DNA of 64,000 nucleotides from assembly GCA_024228935.1 (NCBI GenBank), contig JAAESX010000086.1, positions 1 through 64,000 on the forward strand. Direction: 5' to 3'. A program made the translations under genes and the position numbers. This DNA is from Pseudomonadota bacterium (GTDB taxonomy: Bacteria; Myxococcota_A; UBA796; CAJQPC01). Below the pieces are notes generated by a model that saw nothing but the letters and a program-made list of their open reading frames with translations, searched no databases and had not been told where the DNA came from. This document shows positions 43,597 through 53,275 of the stretch, one piece after another (position 1 is the first letter of the stretch; the number at the start of each line of letters is the position of its first letter).

Positions 43597-45300
43597 ATGA
43601 GCAAGAGCCGCGGGCCCGACCTCGACCTCGACTGGGAGGAGGGGCTGTTCCGCCTGGTCCGCGGGATGGTGCGACGGGTGTTCCGGCGGGAACCCGAGGC
43701 TCCACCGGGTCAGGTCCTGCTCGAGGACCTGGCCGATCGTCTCGCCGGCCTGGCCTCGCTCATCGCGGGGAGGCGCCTGCGCGTGGCGGTCGCTCGCGAG
43801 CGCGGTGGCGTTCGGGGCGACGTCGTCCTGCTGCCCGCCGAGGTCCACCTCTCGACCCAGGTCGAGGACAACGTGCTGGTCTACGTGGTCCGCGCGGTGC
43901 TGGCCGGCTGGCTGGCGGCCGAGCGACCGGACGAGGTCGACGTCGAGCTCGTACAGGCGTCGGTCGCGGCGCTCAACGACGAGTTCCCGGGGTTCCGGGC
44001 GGGCTGGGAGAGGGTCCGGTCGCTCGAGGGCGGGCCGCTCGACGACAGCGTGCTGTGGGGACCGGTGTTCGTGGCGCCGGCGCGCGACGGAACGGCGTCG
44101 ATGCCCGGGGAGCCTGATGGCGGCGTCTCATCGGACGCCACCGAGATGAAGGCGCCCGCGATCGAGGAGGTGACCCTGCACGAGATGGGCGAGGAGCCCC
44201 TCGAGCTGCCCGTTCACGCGTTCGAGAAGGTCGAGATGGCCGAGTCGTTCGGCGGGACCTTCCGTCGCCCGGACGGGTCGGACGAGCTCGACGACCACGT
44301 CGAGGCGCTCGAGGAGGTCGACCTGGGCCACCTGTTGCGCGGGGGCCCCTCGGCGGGCTCGCTCTTGAAGGCGGACCTGGATCTGGACGCCGACATCCCG
44401 AACGTCGAGGACATCGACGACGACGAGCCGAGCCTTCGCTACGACGAGTGGGATGCGCGCGCGGGTCGCTACCGGCGCGGCTGGTGCCGGGTGGTCCCGA
44501 CCGCGATGCCGGGGGGCGATGGGGCCTGGTCGCGTGAGGCGGCGAGCCGCCACCGACGCACCATCGACCGGCTCCTGGGCCAGCTGTTGCGACGAAGGCA
44601 GCGGCTGCGTCCTCGGCCTCGCTCGCTGCAAGGCGACGACATCGACATCGACGCCCTGAGCAACGCGTGGGCAACGCTGCGCGCGGGTCGCAGTCCGTCT
44701 CGCCGGCTGTACGTCGAGCCGGCGCGGGTGCAGCGGGACGTCGCGACGCTGGTGCTGCTGGACGTCTCGCTCTCTACGGACTCCTGGGTGGCGGACCGGC
44801 GCGTGCTGGACGTGGCGCGTGAGTCCGTGCTCGTCCTGGGCGAGGTCCTCGAGCAGCTGGGCGAGGAGGTCGAGATCCTGGCGTTCGCGAGCCACACCCG
44901 GCACAAGGTCCGCTGCTGGACCGTGCGGGGCTGGGGAGAGCCGTGGTCTGTGGGGCGGGGCCGGCTTGGGCGCCTGCAGCCGCAGGGCTACACCCGCATC
45001 GGCCCGGCGCTGCGGCACGCCACGGCGCGGCTCGCTCGGCGCCCCGAGAAGCACCGCGACCTGATCCTGGTCAGCGACTGCAAGCCGACCGACTACGACC
45101 GCTACGAGGGTCGTCATGGCGTCCGAGACGTGCGCAAGGCGCTCGGTGAGGCCCGTCAGCTGGGCGTCCGGCCCCAGGCGCTCGCCATCGACGCGGTGGC
45201 CGCCGGCTGGCTCCCCGCGATGTTCGGGGCCGGCCGGTGGTCGGTCCTTCCGAGCCCCGACGCACTCCCCGACGCGTTGGTCGAGGCGTGCGCCCGGTAG
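43597..45300 (+). CDS. norD: NorD, von Willebrand A-domain activation protein
   Basis: 567 residues, starting one base after the norQ stop. The C-terminal VWA domain has the MIDAS LLDVSLSTDSW (near residue 389), a conserved GYTRIGPALRHAT and DLILVSDCKPTDYDRYEG. The N-terminal half is helical and acidic, as in other NorD/CbbO proteins. It partners NorQ in maturation of nitric oxide reductase. It converges on the beta-helix gene with a one-base gap. No norE or norF follows. Confidence 0.93.
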   Translation: MSKSRGPDLDLDWEEGLFRLVRGMVRRVFRREPEAPPGQVLLEDLADRLAGLASLIAGRRLRVAVARERGGVRGDVVLLPAEVHLSTQVEDNVLVYVVRAVLAGWLAAERPDEVDVELVQASVAALNDEFPGFRAGWERVRSLEGGPLDDSVLWGPVFVAPARDGTASMPGEPDGGVSSDATEMKAPAIEEVTLHEMGEEPLELPVHAFEKVEMAESFGGTFRRPDGSDELDDHVEALEEVDLGHLLRGGPSAGSLLKADLDLDADIPNVEDIDDDEPSLRYDEWDARAGRYRRGWCRVVPTAMPGGDGAWSREAASRHRRTIDRLLGQLLRRRQRLRPRPRSLQGDDIDIDALSNAWATLRAGRSPSRRLYVEPARVQRDVATLVLLDVSLSTDSWVADRRVLDVARESVLVLGEVLEQLGEEVEILAFASHTRHKVRCWTVRGWGEPWSVGRGRLGRLQPQGYTRIGPALRHATARLARRPEKHRDLILVSDCKPTDYDRYEGRHGVRDVRKALGEARQLGVRPQALAIDAVAAGWLPAMFGAGRWSVLPSPDALPDALVEACAR

Positions 45301-45301
45301 G

Positions 45302-47176
45302 TCACTCCCAGGCGTTCGGGCCGCCGTGTGCGCCGATGTCGCTCGTGCTGCCGTCCGCGTCCTGGATGTCGGCGCTGCCCGCGTCGATGAGCGGCGAGCT
45401 CGCCGACAGCGTGAAGTCGCCGCCGGCCTGGTCCGTGTAGAGCGGGTCGACCGCCAGCGTCGCGCCGGCGCTCACCCCCTCCCCGTCGTCCCAGTGGTCC
45501 ACGTCGCCGTCCAGGGAGTTGTCGAACGCGTTGTTGTGCTCCCAGGTGAGGTCGTCGTCGGACAGCTGCGTGGTGAGCCGCCCGTAGTCGGCCTCCTCGG
45601 CCTCGAGCAGCGTGCCGGTGACGGTCGTGTTCGTCACCGTGAGCCCGCCCCCCGTCGAGGTGAAGAGCCCGTTCACCTCCATCGCGCTGAAGCTGCTGTC
45701 GACGATGTCGGCGTTCTGCAGCGTCAGTCCGTTGCCGTAGAAGATCGCCCCGTCGAGATCTCCGGCTCCCCAGATCTCGACGTTGTCGACGATCAGGTTG
45801 TCGACGATCAGGTTGTCGACGGAGAGGGTCCCTCATCCGTTGTACAGCCCCCCGCGGATGGTGGTCACATCGGAGCTCCCTTCGATCAGGACGTCGGTGA
45901 GACGGACGCGGCGCACCGACGCCTCGTTGGTGTCGCTGTCGAAGTTCCCGAGGGCGGGGGCGTAGAGTCGCCCCGTGCTCCAGTCCTCGTCGTCGAGCGT
46001 CATCGTCAGATCGCTGGCGGAGATGTCCTCGACGTCGACTGCGCCGGCGGCGTCCATGTCGAAGGGGCCGTAGCCGCCGTCGGCGCGCACCGCGATGTCG
46101 ACGTCGGAGATGTCGATGCCGCTGGCGGTGAGATCGCCTACGGCCCAGGTGTTCAGCATCGGCTGCCAGTTGTAGGTCGTGGCGCTGAGGTCCGAGATCG
46201 ACAGGTTCTCGATCGAGACGGGCCCGCCCCAGGCCTCGATGACCTCGCCTGCGCTCGTCCAGCTGTCCGCGTCGTGGTCCCACACCAGGCCGTGGATGTC
46301 GACGTTCGAGACCGTCAGATCGCAGGGGTAGTCGCAGTAGGACACCAGCCCGTAGCTCGTCGCCGTCTCGCCACTGCTCTCGAGCTCCGAGACCTCCAGG
46401 TCGCGGAGCGTGACGGCGCCCTCCAGCTGGTAGGTGCCGGGGATGCTGTACGACTCCTGGCTCGTGATGTTCGTCAGGTGCACTCCGGACAGCTCGAAGT
46501 CGCCCTCGATCTCCAGGAAGTGGGACTCCTGCGCGTCGAGGGTGACCACGTCCAAGCCGACGCCTTCCAGAGTCAGCCAGCTCGAGTAGGTCAGGTCATC
46601 GACGTCATGGGTGCCCTCGTCGATGCAGAAGTGGGCGCCGTCCGGGACGGCGTCCAGGGCGTCGGCGACCGTGGCGTAGTCGGTGGGGATCCAGCCGTCG
46701 AAGTCGACGACGTCGTCGCAGTCGTTGTCGATCGAGTCGCAGATCTCGTCGGCGTCGGGGTTCACCCAGGCGTCCGCGTCGTCGCAGTCGTCCGCGTTCT
46801 CGACGTGGCCCTCGGGCAGCTCGCAGGCCAGCACCTCGGCCGCGCCGAACCCGTCGCCGTCGGCGTCCTCGTAGTAGGTCGTGCGATCCGCGGAGTCCTC
46901 GTCGTACTCGCCGTCGCAGTCGTTGTCGGCGCCGTCGCAGACCTCGGTGCCATCGGGGCTCACATCGGCGTCCAGGTCGTCGCAGTCGCCGGCATTGTCG
47001 ACCAGTCCGTCCTGGGCCTCGCACGAGGTGACCTGGGTGTCCGGGTCGCCGTGGCCATCGCCGTCGGCGTCGGTGTCGGCGATGGTGTCGCAGTCCAGTC
47101 CGGTGTCTTCGATGACCGTGCCAGTGTCGCCACTGGGGTCGGGTTCGCAGGCGATGGTCGCGAGAAGGAAGAGCAT
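45302..47176 (-). pseudogene. MopE/right-handed beta-helix lipoprotein with in-frame TGA
   Basis: ATG 47176 starts MLFLLATIACEPDPSG (lipid Cys 10). Three MopE calcium blocks follow (DADGDGHGDP, GDCDDLDADVSPDG, DGADNDCDGEYDED). A long right-handed beta-helix then begins (LEGVGLDVVTLDAQESHFLE, HLTNITSQ, LTVSNVDIHGLV). TGA at 45833-45835 (codon 448 of 625) interrupts after RGGLYNG. The same frame continues GTLSVDNLIVDNLIVDNVEI, LTLQNADIVDSSFSAMEVNG and the canonical helix end LIDAGSADIQDADG, DIGAHGGPNAWE. The shared architecture and proper C-terminus show one gene. Two 15-bp repeats lie just after the TGA (45785-45822). No SECIS hairpin is present. Confidence 0.75.
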
Positions 47177-47269
47177 GGGTCGAGCCTCGGGGTGTGTTCC
47201 GAGACGTTTGAACCGCGGGGCGCGCGAACGGGCAAGCGAGTCTGCCAGGTCTCTCGGTTAGGTCAGCGC

Positions 47270-48169
47270 ATGGCGTTCCGAAAGCAGCTGCAGCTCTACG
47301 ACGACCACCACATGATGCTGGCCGACACCCAGCGGATGAAGGCCTACGCCGAGGCCATTCGTCGCACCATCCAGCCCGGCGACCGTGTCGTCGACATGGG
47401 CGCTGGGCTCGGCATCCTGGGGCTCCTGGCCCTGCGAGCGGGTGCCGAGCACGTCTACGCCATCGAGAAGACCGACAGCATCGAGCTGGCTCGTGAGATC
47501 GCCGTGCTCAACGGGCTGTCGGACCGCATGACGTTCTTCCACGGCAGCTCGAAGGACTTCACCCTCGACGAGCCCGCCGACGTGCTGCTCAGCGAGACGC
47601 TCGGGAGCTTCGGGCTCGAAGAGAACACGCTCGACTTCACGCTCGATGCACGTCGTCGGCTGATTCGTCCGGACGGGCGGCTGCTGCCGCGGGCCCTGCG
47701 CGTGTGGGTCGCTCCGGTCACCCATCCCGCCGCCCACGCCAAGGTCGCCTTCTGGAAGGACGTGCACGGCTTCGACTTCAGCCCGGCCGTCGACGAGGCG
47801 CTCGGGCGCATGGCCCAGGCCGACATCACGGTCGAGAACCTGCTGTCCGGCGCTCAGCTGTTCGAGCAGGTCGACCTGCGGACGCACGAGCACGTCAGCG
47901 TCGACAAGAAGCTCGTTTTCCCGATCCAGCGAGGCGGAGCCATCCACGGCATCGCCGGCTGGTTCGCGGTGAGTCTGTGCGACGGGGTCGTGCTGAAGAG
48001 CGGGCCGGACGCACCTCCCACGCACTGGAGGCAGGCGTTCTTCCCCCTGCGCGAGGCGGTGGAGGTCCAGCCCGGTGACTTCTTCGAGCTGACGATGCGG
48101 CTCGGGCCGAAGGGGCCACGTTCCGACGACACCGCGATCTCTCTGGACTACCGCTGCACCCGGAGGTGA
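47270..48169 (+). CDS. PRMT-like class I SAM-dependent methyltransferase
   Basis: 299 residues from ATG 47270. Motif I VVDMGAGLGILGLLALRAGA, acidic motif VYAIEKTDS, and a double-Glu-type loop LLSETLGSFGLEENTL like that of protein arginine methyltransferases. A C-terminal beta-barrel-like half follows (FPIQRGGAIHGIAGWFAVSL, PPTHWRQAFFPL). The THW sequence in front of the barrel end resembles the PRMT THW loop. It probably methylates a protein side chain, although small-molecule substrates are possible in bacteria. It lies between two MopE/beta-helix genes on the other strand. Confidence 0.85.
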   Translation: MAFRKQLQLYDDHHMMLADTQRMKAYAEAIRRTIQPGDRVVDMGAGLGILGLLALRAGAEHVYAIEKTDSIELAREIAVLNGLSDRMTFFHGSSKDFTLDEPADVLLSETLGSFGLEENTLDFTLDARRRLIRPDGRLLPRALRVWVAPVTHPAAHAKVAFWKDVHGFDFSPAVDEALGRMAQADITVENLLSGAQLFEQVDLRTHEHVSVDKKLVFPIQRGGAIHGIAGWFAVSLCDGVVLKSGPDAPPTHWRQAFFPLREAVEVQPGDFFELTMRLGPKGPRSDDTAISLDYRCTRR

Positions 48170-48172
48170 GGC

Positions 48173-49753
48173 TCAGTCCACGAAGCAATAGTCGGCGTCG
48201 CACTCGATCACGGCGTCCTCGCCGAGCGTGTAGCTGGCCCCCGCGGACGCGCTGTTGTCGGTGAACGTGCAGGAGTCGACCGTCGCGTCGCCGATGGGCG
48301 CGATGGCGGCGTACCCGGTCATCGCGTTGTCCGTGAACTCGCAGTCCTGGATCAGGACCTCGGCGCTGTAGGTGTAGATGAGCGCGTAGTCGTCGCAGTT
48401 TCCGGTGAACGTGCAGCCCGAGACCGTGATCGCGTCGGCCTCGTCGCCCAGGATCGCTCCGTCGCCGTCGACCACACTGTCGGTGAGCGTGCTGTTGGTG
48501 ACCGAGAACGTGCCGCCCTCGGCCGCGCCGATCAGGACGTCGCCGGTCAGGCGGCTGAACGTGCTGTCGTCGATGGTCGCCGCACAGCCGTCGTCGTAGG
48601 TGTTCACGACCCCGTAGTGGCCGGTGACGCCGTCCTCGAATGTCGAACCGGAGACCGCGATGGATGCGCAGACGTCGTGGAAGTGGACGTCCTCGATGAC
48701 GAGCTCCGCATCGCCGCGCGCCATCAGGAAGCCGTCGTACGCGCTGAAGTCGGCGAACTCGCCGCCGCTCAGGGTGAAGGAACCGGCCTCGATGGAGACC
48801 TGGGTCTCGTCGGTGTCCTCGGACGTGGACTCCACCGCGCCGTCGAGCCAGGTGACGGAGCAGCCGCGCGTCGAGATGCCGGCGCCGCGGTTGGGCGAGG
48901 TGTTGGCTCGGAGGGTGACGCCGTCGAGCAGGATCTCGGAGTCGACAAAGCACTGCAGCCCGCCTCCGGAGCCGCCCCACCAGGGGTCGTTGCCGGTGGA
49001 GCCGTTGGGGGCGCTGTCGGCCAGCACCACGTCGTGCAGCTCGACCGCCAGTTCGTCGGATGCGATGTGCACGACGGTGCCTTCGCCGTCGGCGGACAGG
49101 ACCGTGTCACCGTGGCCTTGGATCGACATGTCGGCGTCGAGCGACCACAGCGCGGTCCACGTGCCGTCGCAGATGTGGAGGGTGCCGGGCTCGGTCCAGG
49201 TGATGTCGTCGGTCAGCGTGGAGGCGACATCGGTCCGAAGCCCATCGGCGTCGACGAACTCGGCCAGGCCAGCGTCGCTCGTCCAGTCGCTCGAGCAGTC
49301 GTTCTGCTGGCCGTCGCAGATCTCGGTGGCGCCGGGGAACACCGTGGCGTCGGTGTCGTCGCAGTCGGTGCTCTCTTCGGTTCCGCCCTCGAGCGGGGCG
49401 CAGCTGGCCACGCCGTCAGGGCCTCCGTGGCCGTCGCCGTCGGCGTCCAGGTACCAGGTGCGGACGTCCGCGGCGTCGTCTTCGTTGAGCGCGCCGTCGC
49501 AGTCGTCGTCGATGTCGGGCGTCGAACACAGCTCGTCGGCGTCGGGGTGGACATCGGCCGAGGTGTCGTCGGCGACGTGACCGGATGGCTGGTCGCAGGC
49601 CTCGGGCGCCTGGCTCGCGGCGCCGAAGCCGTCGCCATCGGCGTCCGCGAACCAGGTCACGGGTGTGCAGGGATCGCCGCTGTCTCCGGAGTCGTCGTTC
49701 AGGCCGCTTTAGGCCACGGGTCCAGAGGTGCAGGCGAAGAGAAGGGTGAGCAT
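48173..49753 (-). pseudogene. MopE/right-handed beta-helix lipoprotein with TAA right after the signal peptide
   Basis: ATG 49753 gives MLTLLFACTSGPVA, a minimal lipoprotein signal (Cys 8). A TAA at 49709-49711 (codon 15 of 527) follows, and the same frame goes on SGLNDDSGDSGDPCTPVTWF into MopE blocks (DADGDGFGAASQ, CDQPSGHVADD, DADGDGHGGPDGV, CDDTDATVFPG, EICDGQQNDC). A beta-helix (LHICDGTWTALWSL to TIDDSTFSRLTGDVLIGAAE) runs to a natural stop. The signal peptide, Asp-rich linker and body are in one frame, so the TAA is the only lesion; GAA or GAC would fit a linker. Without suppression the body would have to start at an internal codon and remain cytoplasmic. It is a paralogue of the gene at 45302-47176. 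Confidence 0.75.
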
Positions 49754-49873
49754 GAGTCGTGCCGTGTGCGTGTTCCGGAGCATGAGAACCGTGAGTCGGC
49801 CGAACGGGCAGCGGACCCTGGGGGGAGTCCAGGCGGAAACAAGGAGCGCCGAGCCGGGGGCTACCGTCGAGAC

Positions 49874-50146
49874 ATGGAAGATCCCGATCCGATGATGGAC
49901 CGACACCCCCTCCGAGGACTGCACCGGCTCGATGAACGCGCCGCAGGCCTTGTCACTGCTGAGTACCTGAGACGCGTCGGCGATGCCCGCTGGGAAGCCG
50001 ACGTGACCTTGGAGGACCGGCGGCGTCTGCTGGCCGAGGTCGTCGAGGACTTCGTCACGATGCGCGCGCTCGTCGGCCCGGGCGTCGAGGTCGAGGGCCT
50101 GACGCCGAACTGGACCGACCAGGGGCTCACACTCCGGAAGCTCTGA
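49874..50146 (+). CDS. Small acidic helical protein of unknown function
   Basis: 90 residues from ATG 49874. Almost entirely helical and charged (RGLHRLDERAAGLVTAEYLR, DVTLEDRRRLLAEVVEDFVT), ending LTPNWTDQGLTLRKL. No signal peptide, Cys or known motif. It converges on the MBL-fold gene with three bases between the stops. It is likely a real gene because codon use and composition agree with its neighbours, but no function can be proposed. Confidence 0.6.
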   Translation: MEDPDPMMDRHPLRGLHRLDERAAGLVTAEYLRRVGDARWEADVTLEDRRRLLAEVVEDFVTMRALVGPGVEVEGLTPNWTDQGLTLRKL

Positions 50147-50149
50147 CGG

Positions 50150-51307
50150 CTACTCGAGGCCTCGGGCCACCACCGGGTGCTCCTCGGCCGTCTCCCACGG
50201 CACGTCTGGCCACCACCGGGTGACCTCGGGGAGCGGATCCAGCTCGAAGCTCTCGCCGGGACGAGGGGCGACGACGGCCATGTCGTGGCTCTCGGCCTCG
50301 ACCAGCGTGCGCTCGATCGGCTCGGTCCAGCCGTGCAGCGCCAGGTTCCACATGCCCCAGTGGATCGGCATCAAGACCTGGCCCTGGACCCACTCGTTGG
50401 CGGTGATGGCGTTCTCGGGTCCCAGGTGCCAGTCGGGCCAGGCGCGGTCGTAGGCGCCGACCTCGAACATCGCCAGATCGAACGGTCCATACGTCTCGCC
50501 GATGGTCTTCAGGCCGTTGTGCAGCCCGGTGTCGCCGGAGAAGTAGACGCGGTGCTCCGAACCCACCAGCGCGTAGCTCGCCCACAGCGTGCTCATCTGG
50601 TCGAGCACGTGTCGGCCGCTGGCGTGTCGCGATGGCGTGCACGCGATGGTCAGCTCGCCGTCGGCGCTCGTCACCACGGTCTCCTCCCACCAGTCCATCT
50701 CGGTGATCCGGTCCGTCGGGACGCCCCAGTACTCCAGGTGAGCGCCCACTCCGAGCGGGGTCACGAACTGTGTGTCCCAGTCCGCCATCGCCTGGATGGT
50801 CGACACCTGCAGGTGGTCGTAGTGATCGTGCGAGATGAGCACGACATCGGGGACGGGGATCTCGTCGAGTGGGATCGGGGGGGCGTACCAGGTCGCCGGT
50901 CCGGCCCAGTCGAAGGGGCTGGCGCGGCCTCCGAAGATTGGGTCGGTGAGCACGGTCACGCCGTCGATCTCGATGATCTGTGTCGAGTGGCCGAGCCAGG
51001 TCACGCGCAGCCCGGACTCGGGCGGCAGGGCGAACCGCGAGCGCTCGCCGGTGGCGACGTCCAGCGGCTCGGTGGGGGAGCCGAACTCCGAGGCTCGGGT
51101 CCAGCCCGTCATCGAGCCCTCGATGTCGTTCCACATCGGCTCGACGTTCACGAAGACCCCGTCGCTGTACTGCGACGAGGCCTCCATGCGCGCGCGGCGG
51201 TCGCCCTCGGCGCTCTTTCCGAAGGGCACCCAGGCGTCGGCGATCAGGCCGCCGCTGCCCACCGCGAACAGCAAGCCGACCACACCAACCGCACGAAGCC
51301 ACGTCAT
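50150..51307 (-). CDS. Metallo-beta-lactamase-fold hydrolase, NAPE-PLD/UlaG-like, exported
   Basis: 385 residues. A signal anchor (WLRAVGVVGLLFAVGSGG) is followed by an MBL domain: LRVTWLGHSTQIIEIDG, VLTDPIFGGRASPF, LISHDHYDHL (HxHxDH zinc motif), ACTPSRHASGRH, VYFSGDTGLHNG and LMPIHWGMWNLALH. The order and the HWGMW segment resemble bacterial relatives of NAPE-hydrolysing phospholipase D and lactonases of the UlaG type. The substrate is probably a phospholipid or lactone but is not fixed by sequence. The ATG overlaps the stop of the DoxX-like gene (ATGA), so they share a transcript. Confidence 0.88.
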   Translation of the reverse strand: MTWLRAVGVVGLLFAVGSGGLIADAWVPFGKSAEGDRRARMEASSQYSDGVFVNVEPMWNDIEGSMTGWTRASEFGSPTEPLDVATGERSRFALPPESGLRVTWLGHSTQIIEIDGVTVLTDPIFGGRASPFDWAGPATWYAPPIPLDEIPVPDVVLISHDHYDHLQVSTIQAMADWDTQFVTPLGVGAHLEYWGVPTDRITEMDWWEETVVTSADGELTIACTPSRHASGRHVLDQMSTLWASYALVGSEHRVYFSGDTGLHNGLKTIGETYGPFDLAMFEVGAYDRAWPDWHLGPENAITANEWVQGQVLMPIHWGMWNLALHGWTEPIERTLVEAESHDMAVVAPRPGESFELDPLPEVTRWWPDVPWETAEEHPVVARGLE

Positions 51308-51672
51308 GCCGCAGCTGTATCGGCCTCTGCGCGGCGTCGCAGGAAGTACGAGGCGGCGCCCAGCGCGAGCACGCCCAGCGGCGGCGCGATGCCGGCGTAG
51401 TCCACGCTGGCCCCGTGGGCCCAGGCCGCACCGGTCAGGTCGAAGAAGAAGAAGCCCGCATAGGCCCACTCGGTCACGCGCGGCATCTTCGGGATCCACA
51501 TCGCGATGATGCCGCCGATCTTCCAGAGGCCGACCAGGGTCAGGACGTAGCCGGGGAGGCCGAGCACCTCCATCACGTCGACCACCATCTCGGGCTGGAG
51601 AAGATCGCCGATCACTCCGGGGACGATGGCGAGCGAGAACAGGACGGTGACGGCGAGGAATGCCTTCTTCAT
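51304..51672 (-). CDS. DoxX-like membrane protein
   Basis: 122 residues with four hydrophobic helices: a leader-like first helix, then DVMEVLGLPGYVLTLVGLWK, IPKMPRVTEWAYAGFFFFDL and GIAPPLGVLALGAASYFLRR. The GLWKIGG..A and P+..EWAYAGF pattern is typical of the DoxX-like family of four-helix membrane proteins, whose exact role is not settled (oxidative stress and thiosulfate-quinone links are reported). It is divergent from the LysR gene at 51765, which likely controls this gene and the MBL-fold gene after it. Confidence 0.85.
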   Translation of the reverse strand: MKKAFLAVTVLFSLAIVPGVIGDLLQPEMVVDVMEVLGLPGYVLTLVGLWKIGGIIAMWIPKMPRVTEWAYAGFFFFDLTGAAWAHGASVDYAGIAPPLGVLALGAASYFLRRRAEADTAAA

Positions 51673-51764
51673 GGGGACCTCCAGGGGATGCTCGCAAGGT
51701 ACTGTCCGACCATTCGTGGATCAATTACTCAACTTGGGGCTTCACTCGACAGGAAACGTTGCAG

Positions 51765-52637
51765 ATGCAAGGACTCGAAGAGCTCGTCGCCGTCGTCGAG
51801 CACGGCAGCCTGAGCGCGGCCTCACGGGCGCTCGGTGTGCCGCGGCCGACGCTCAGCCGACGCCTGGATCGCTTGGAGGAGGAGCTCGGCGTCCGGCTCG
51901 TGCACCGGACCACGCGTCGCCTCACGCTCAGTCGTGAAGGAGAGGTGCTGTACGACCGCGCCAAGCACCTGGTCCGTGGCGTGCGCGATGCCGTCGAGGA
52001 GGTCCGCAGGCTGGACGGAACCCCGCGAGGTCTGCTCCGGGTGGCCGTCCCGACCGAGCTGCCACAGGAGGTCGTGTCGGGCTGGCTGAAGGCGTTCCTG
52101 GACGTGCACCCCGAGGTCCAGCTCGAGTGGATCGCCATCGACGGACCGGTCGACGTGCGCGCGGAGTTCGACGTCGCGTTGAGCGCCGATGCAGACCTGG
52201 ATCCGTCCCTGGTGGTTCGGACGCTCTCACGGAACGCCCGGATCGCGGTGGCCAGCGTCGACTACCTGGCGCTTCGCGGCACGCCCCGTGTCCCGGGGGA
52301 CCTCGCCGACCACGCCATCATTCGCGGTGTGGACGCAGGGGGAGCGGCCGAGACGAGCTGGCCGCTCCGGTCGGGCGGGACGGTCCCCGTTCGTGGCGCG
52401 TTCGTGGCGAACCAGCACGGGATGCAGATCCAGGCGGCCCGACGGGGGCTCGGCGTCGCGCTCGTCTTCGACGGGCTCGTCACCGCGGAGCTCGCCTCGG
52501 GGGAGCTCGTGCATGTCGTCCGGGACGTGGGACGCGACCAGCGAGCGTGCCTGGTCTACGCCGATCGCCGCTTCCTGGATCCCAAGGTGCGGGCGTTCGT
52601 GGACCACTTCGTCGCGAGCGTTCCGGATCTCTCTTGA
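51765..52637 (+). CDS. LysR-family transcriptional regulator
   Basis: 290 residues. The N-terminal HTH is GLEELVAVVEHGSLSAASRA with LGVPRPTLSRRLDRLEEELG and VRLVHRTTRRLTLSREG. A periplasmic-binding-protein-like effector domain follows (LLRVAVPTELPQEVVSGWLK to RAFVDHFVAS). It is divergent from doxX-like and MBL genes, the usual position of a LysR regulator relative to its targets. The 92-base gap is relatively AT-rich for the window. ATG 51765 has only a weak ribosome-binding site. Confidence 0.92.
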   Translation: MQGLEELVAVVEHGSLSAASRALGVPRPTLSRRLDRLEEELGVRLVHRTTRRLTLSREGEVLYDRAKHLVRGVRDAVEEVRRLDGTPRGLLRVAVPTELPQEVVSGWLKAFLDVHPEVQLEWIAIDGPVDVRAEFDVALSADADLDPSLVVRTLSRNARIAVASVDYLALRGTPRVPGDLADHAIIRGVDAGGAAETSWPLRSGGTVPVRGAFVANQHGMQIQAARRGLGVALVFDGLVTAELASGELVHVVRDVGRDQRACLVYADRRFLDPKVRAFVDHFVASVPDLS

Positions 52638-52699
52638 GGCGCAACCGCGAATTCGATAAGGCCTAATCTCGATCAACCCATATTCGAGGAAGCCCCCGA

Positions 52700-53275
52700 A
52701 TGAGCATGCCCAGCATCCCCGACGTCCTGAAGCGCCTCGAGGAAGGAAACGCCCGTTTCGTCGCCGACGTGCCGCACAACGCCGGCCGCGACCACGCCCG
52801 CCGCAGCGAGCTCACGACCGGCCAGAAGCCGTACGCGATCATCCTGACGTGTGCCGACTCCCGCGTCTCCCCCGAGCTCGCGTTCGATGCCGGCCTGGGC
52901 GAGCTCTTCGTCATCTGCGTGGCGGGCAACATCGCGAACACCAGCTCGATCGCCAGCATCGAGTACGCCGTCGCCCACATCGGCACCCCCGTGGTCGTCG
53001 TCCTGGGTCACCAGTCCTGCGGCGCCGTCACCGCGGCCATCGGCGGCGGCGACCACGGTCACAACCTGAACCACCTGCTCGCGCACATCGAGCCGGCCAA
53101 GGCGCGCTGCCCGGACGGAGACGTCGAGGACACCGTCCGCGCCAACGCCGTGCACACCGCGCACGACCTGGTCGACCGCAGCAAGATCCTGGCGAAGGCC
53201 GTCGAGGACGGGTTCTGCCGCATCGTGCCCGCCTACTACAAGCTCGACGATGGCTCGGTGGGCTGGCTCGAGTAG
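52700..53275 (+). CDS. Beta-class carbonic anhydrase
   Basis: 191 residues. Zinc ligands lie in TCADSRVSPEL (Cys, with the Asp-Arg dyad) and GHQSCGAVTAAI (His and Cys), the signature of plant-type beta-carbonic anhydrases that interconvert CO2 and bicarbonate in the cytoplasm. LFVICVAGNIANTSSIASIE provides the dimer-interface strand. The ATG at 52700 is accepted; a second Met two codons later is equally possible. A perfect palindrome overlaps the stop codon. It is monocistronic by position. Confidence 0.95.
   Translation: MSMPSIPDVLKRLEEGNARFVADVPHNAGRDHARRSELTTGQKPYAIILTCADSRVSPELAFDAGLGELFVICVAGNIANTSSIASIEYAVAHIGTPVVVVLGHQSCGAVTAAIGGGDHGHNLNHLLAHIEPAKARCPDGDVEDTVRANAVHTAHDLVDRSKILAKAVEDGFCRIVPAYYKLDDGSVGWLE

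Noticed and set aside
45833..45835. Selenocysteine at the TGA of the beta-helix gene
   Set aside because: Downstream sequence forms only a GTCGAC palindrome with a nine-base loop lacking GGU; beta-helix proteins have no Sec use.
45116..48169. 1017-codon plus-strand ORF spanning the beta-helix gene and the methyltransferase
   Set aside because: Only the part from ATG 47270 is protein-like; the rest is antisense of the MopE/beta-helix gene and overlaps norD out of frame.
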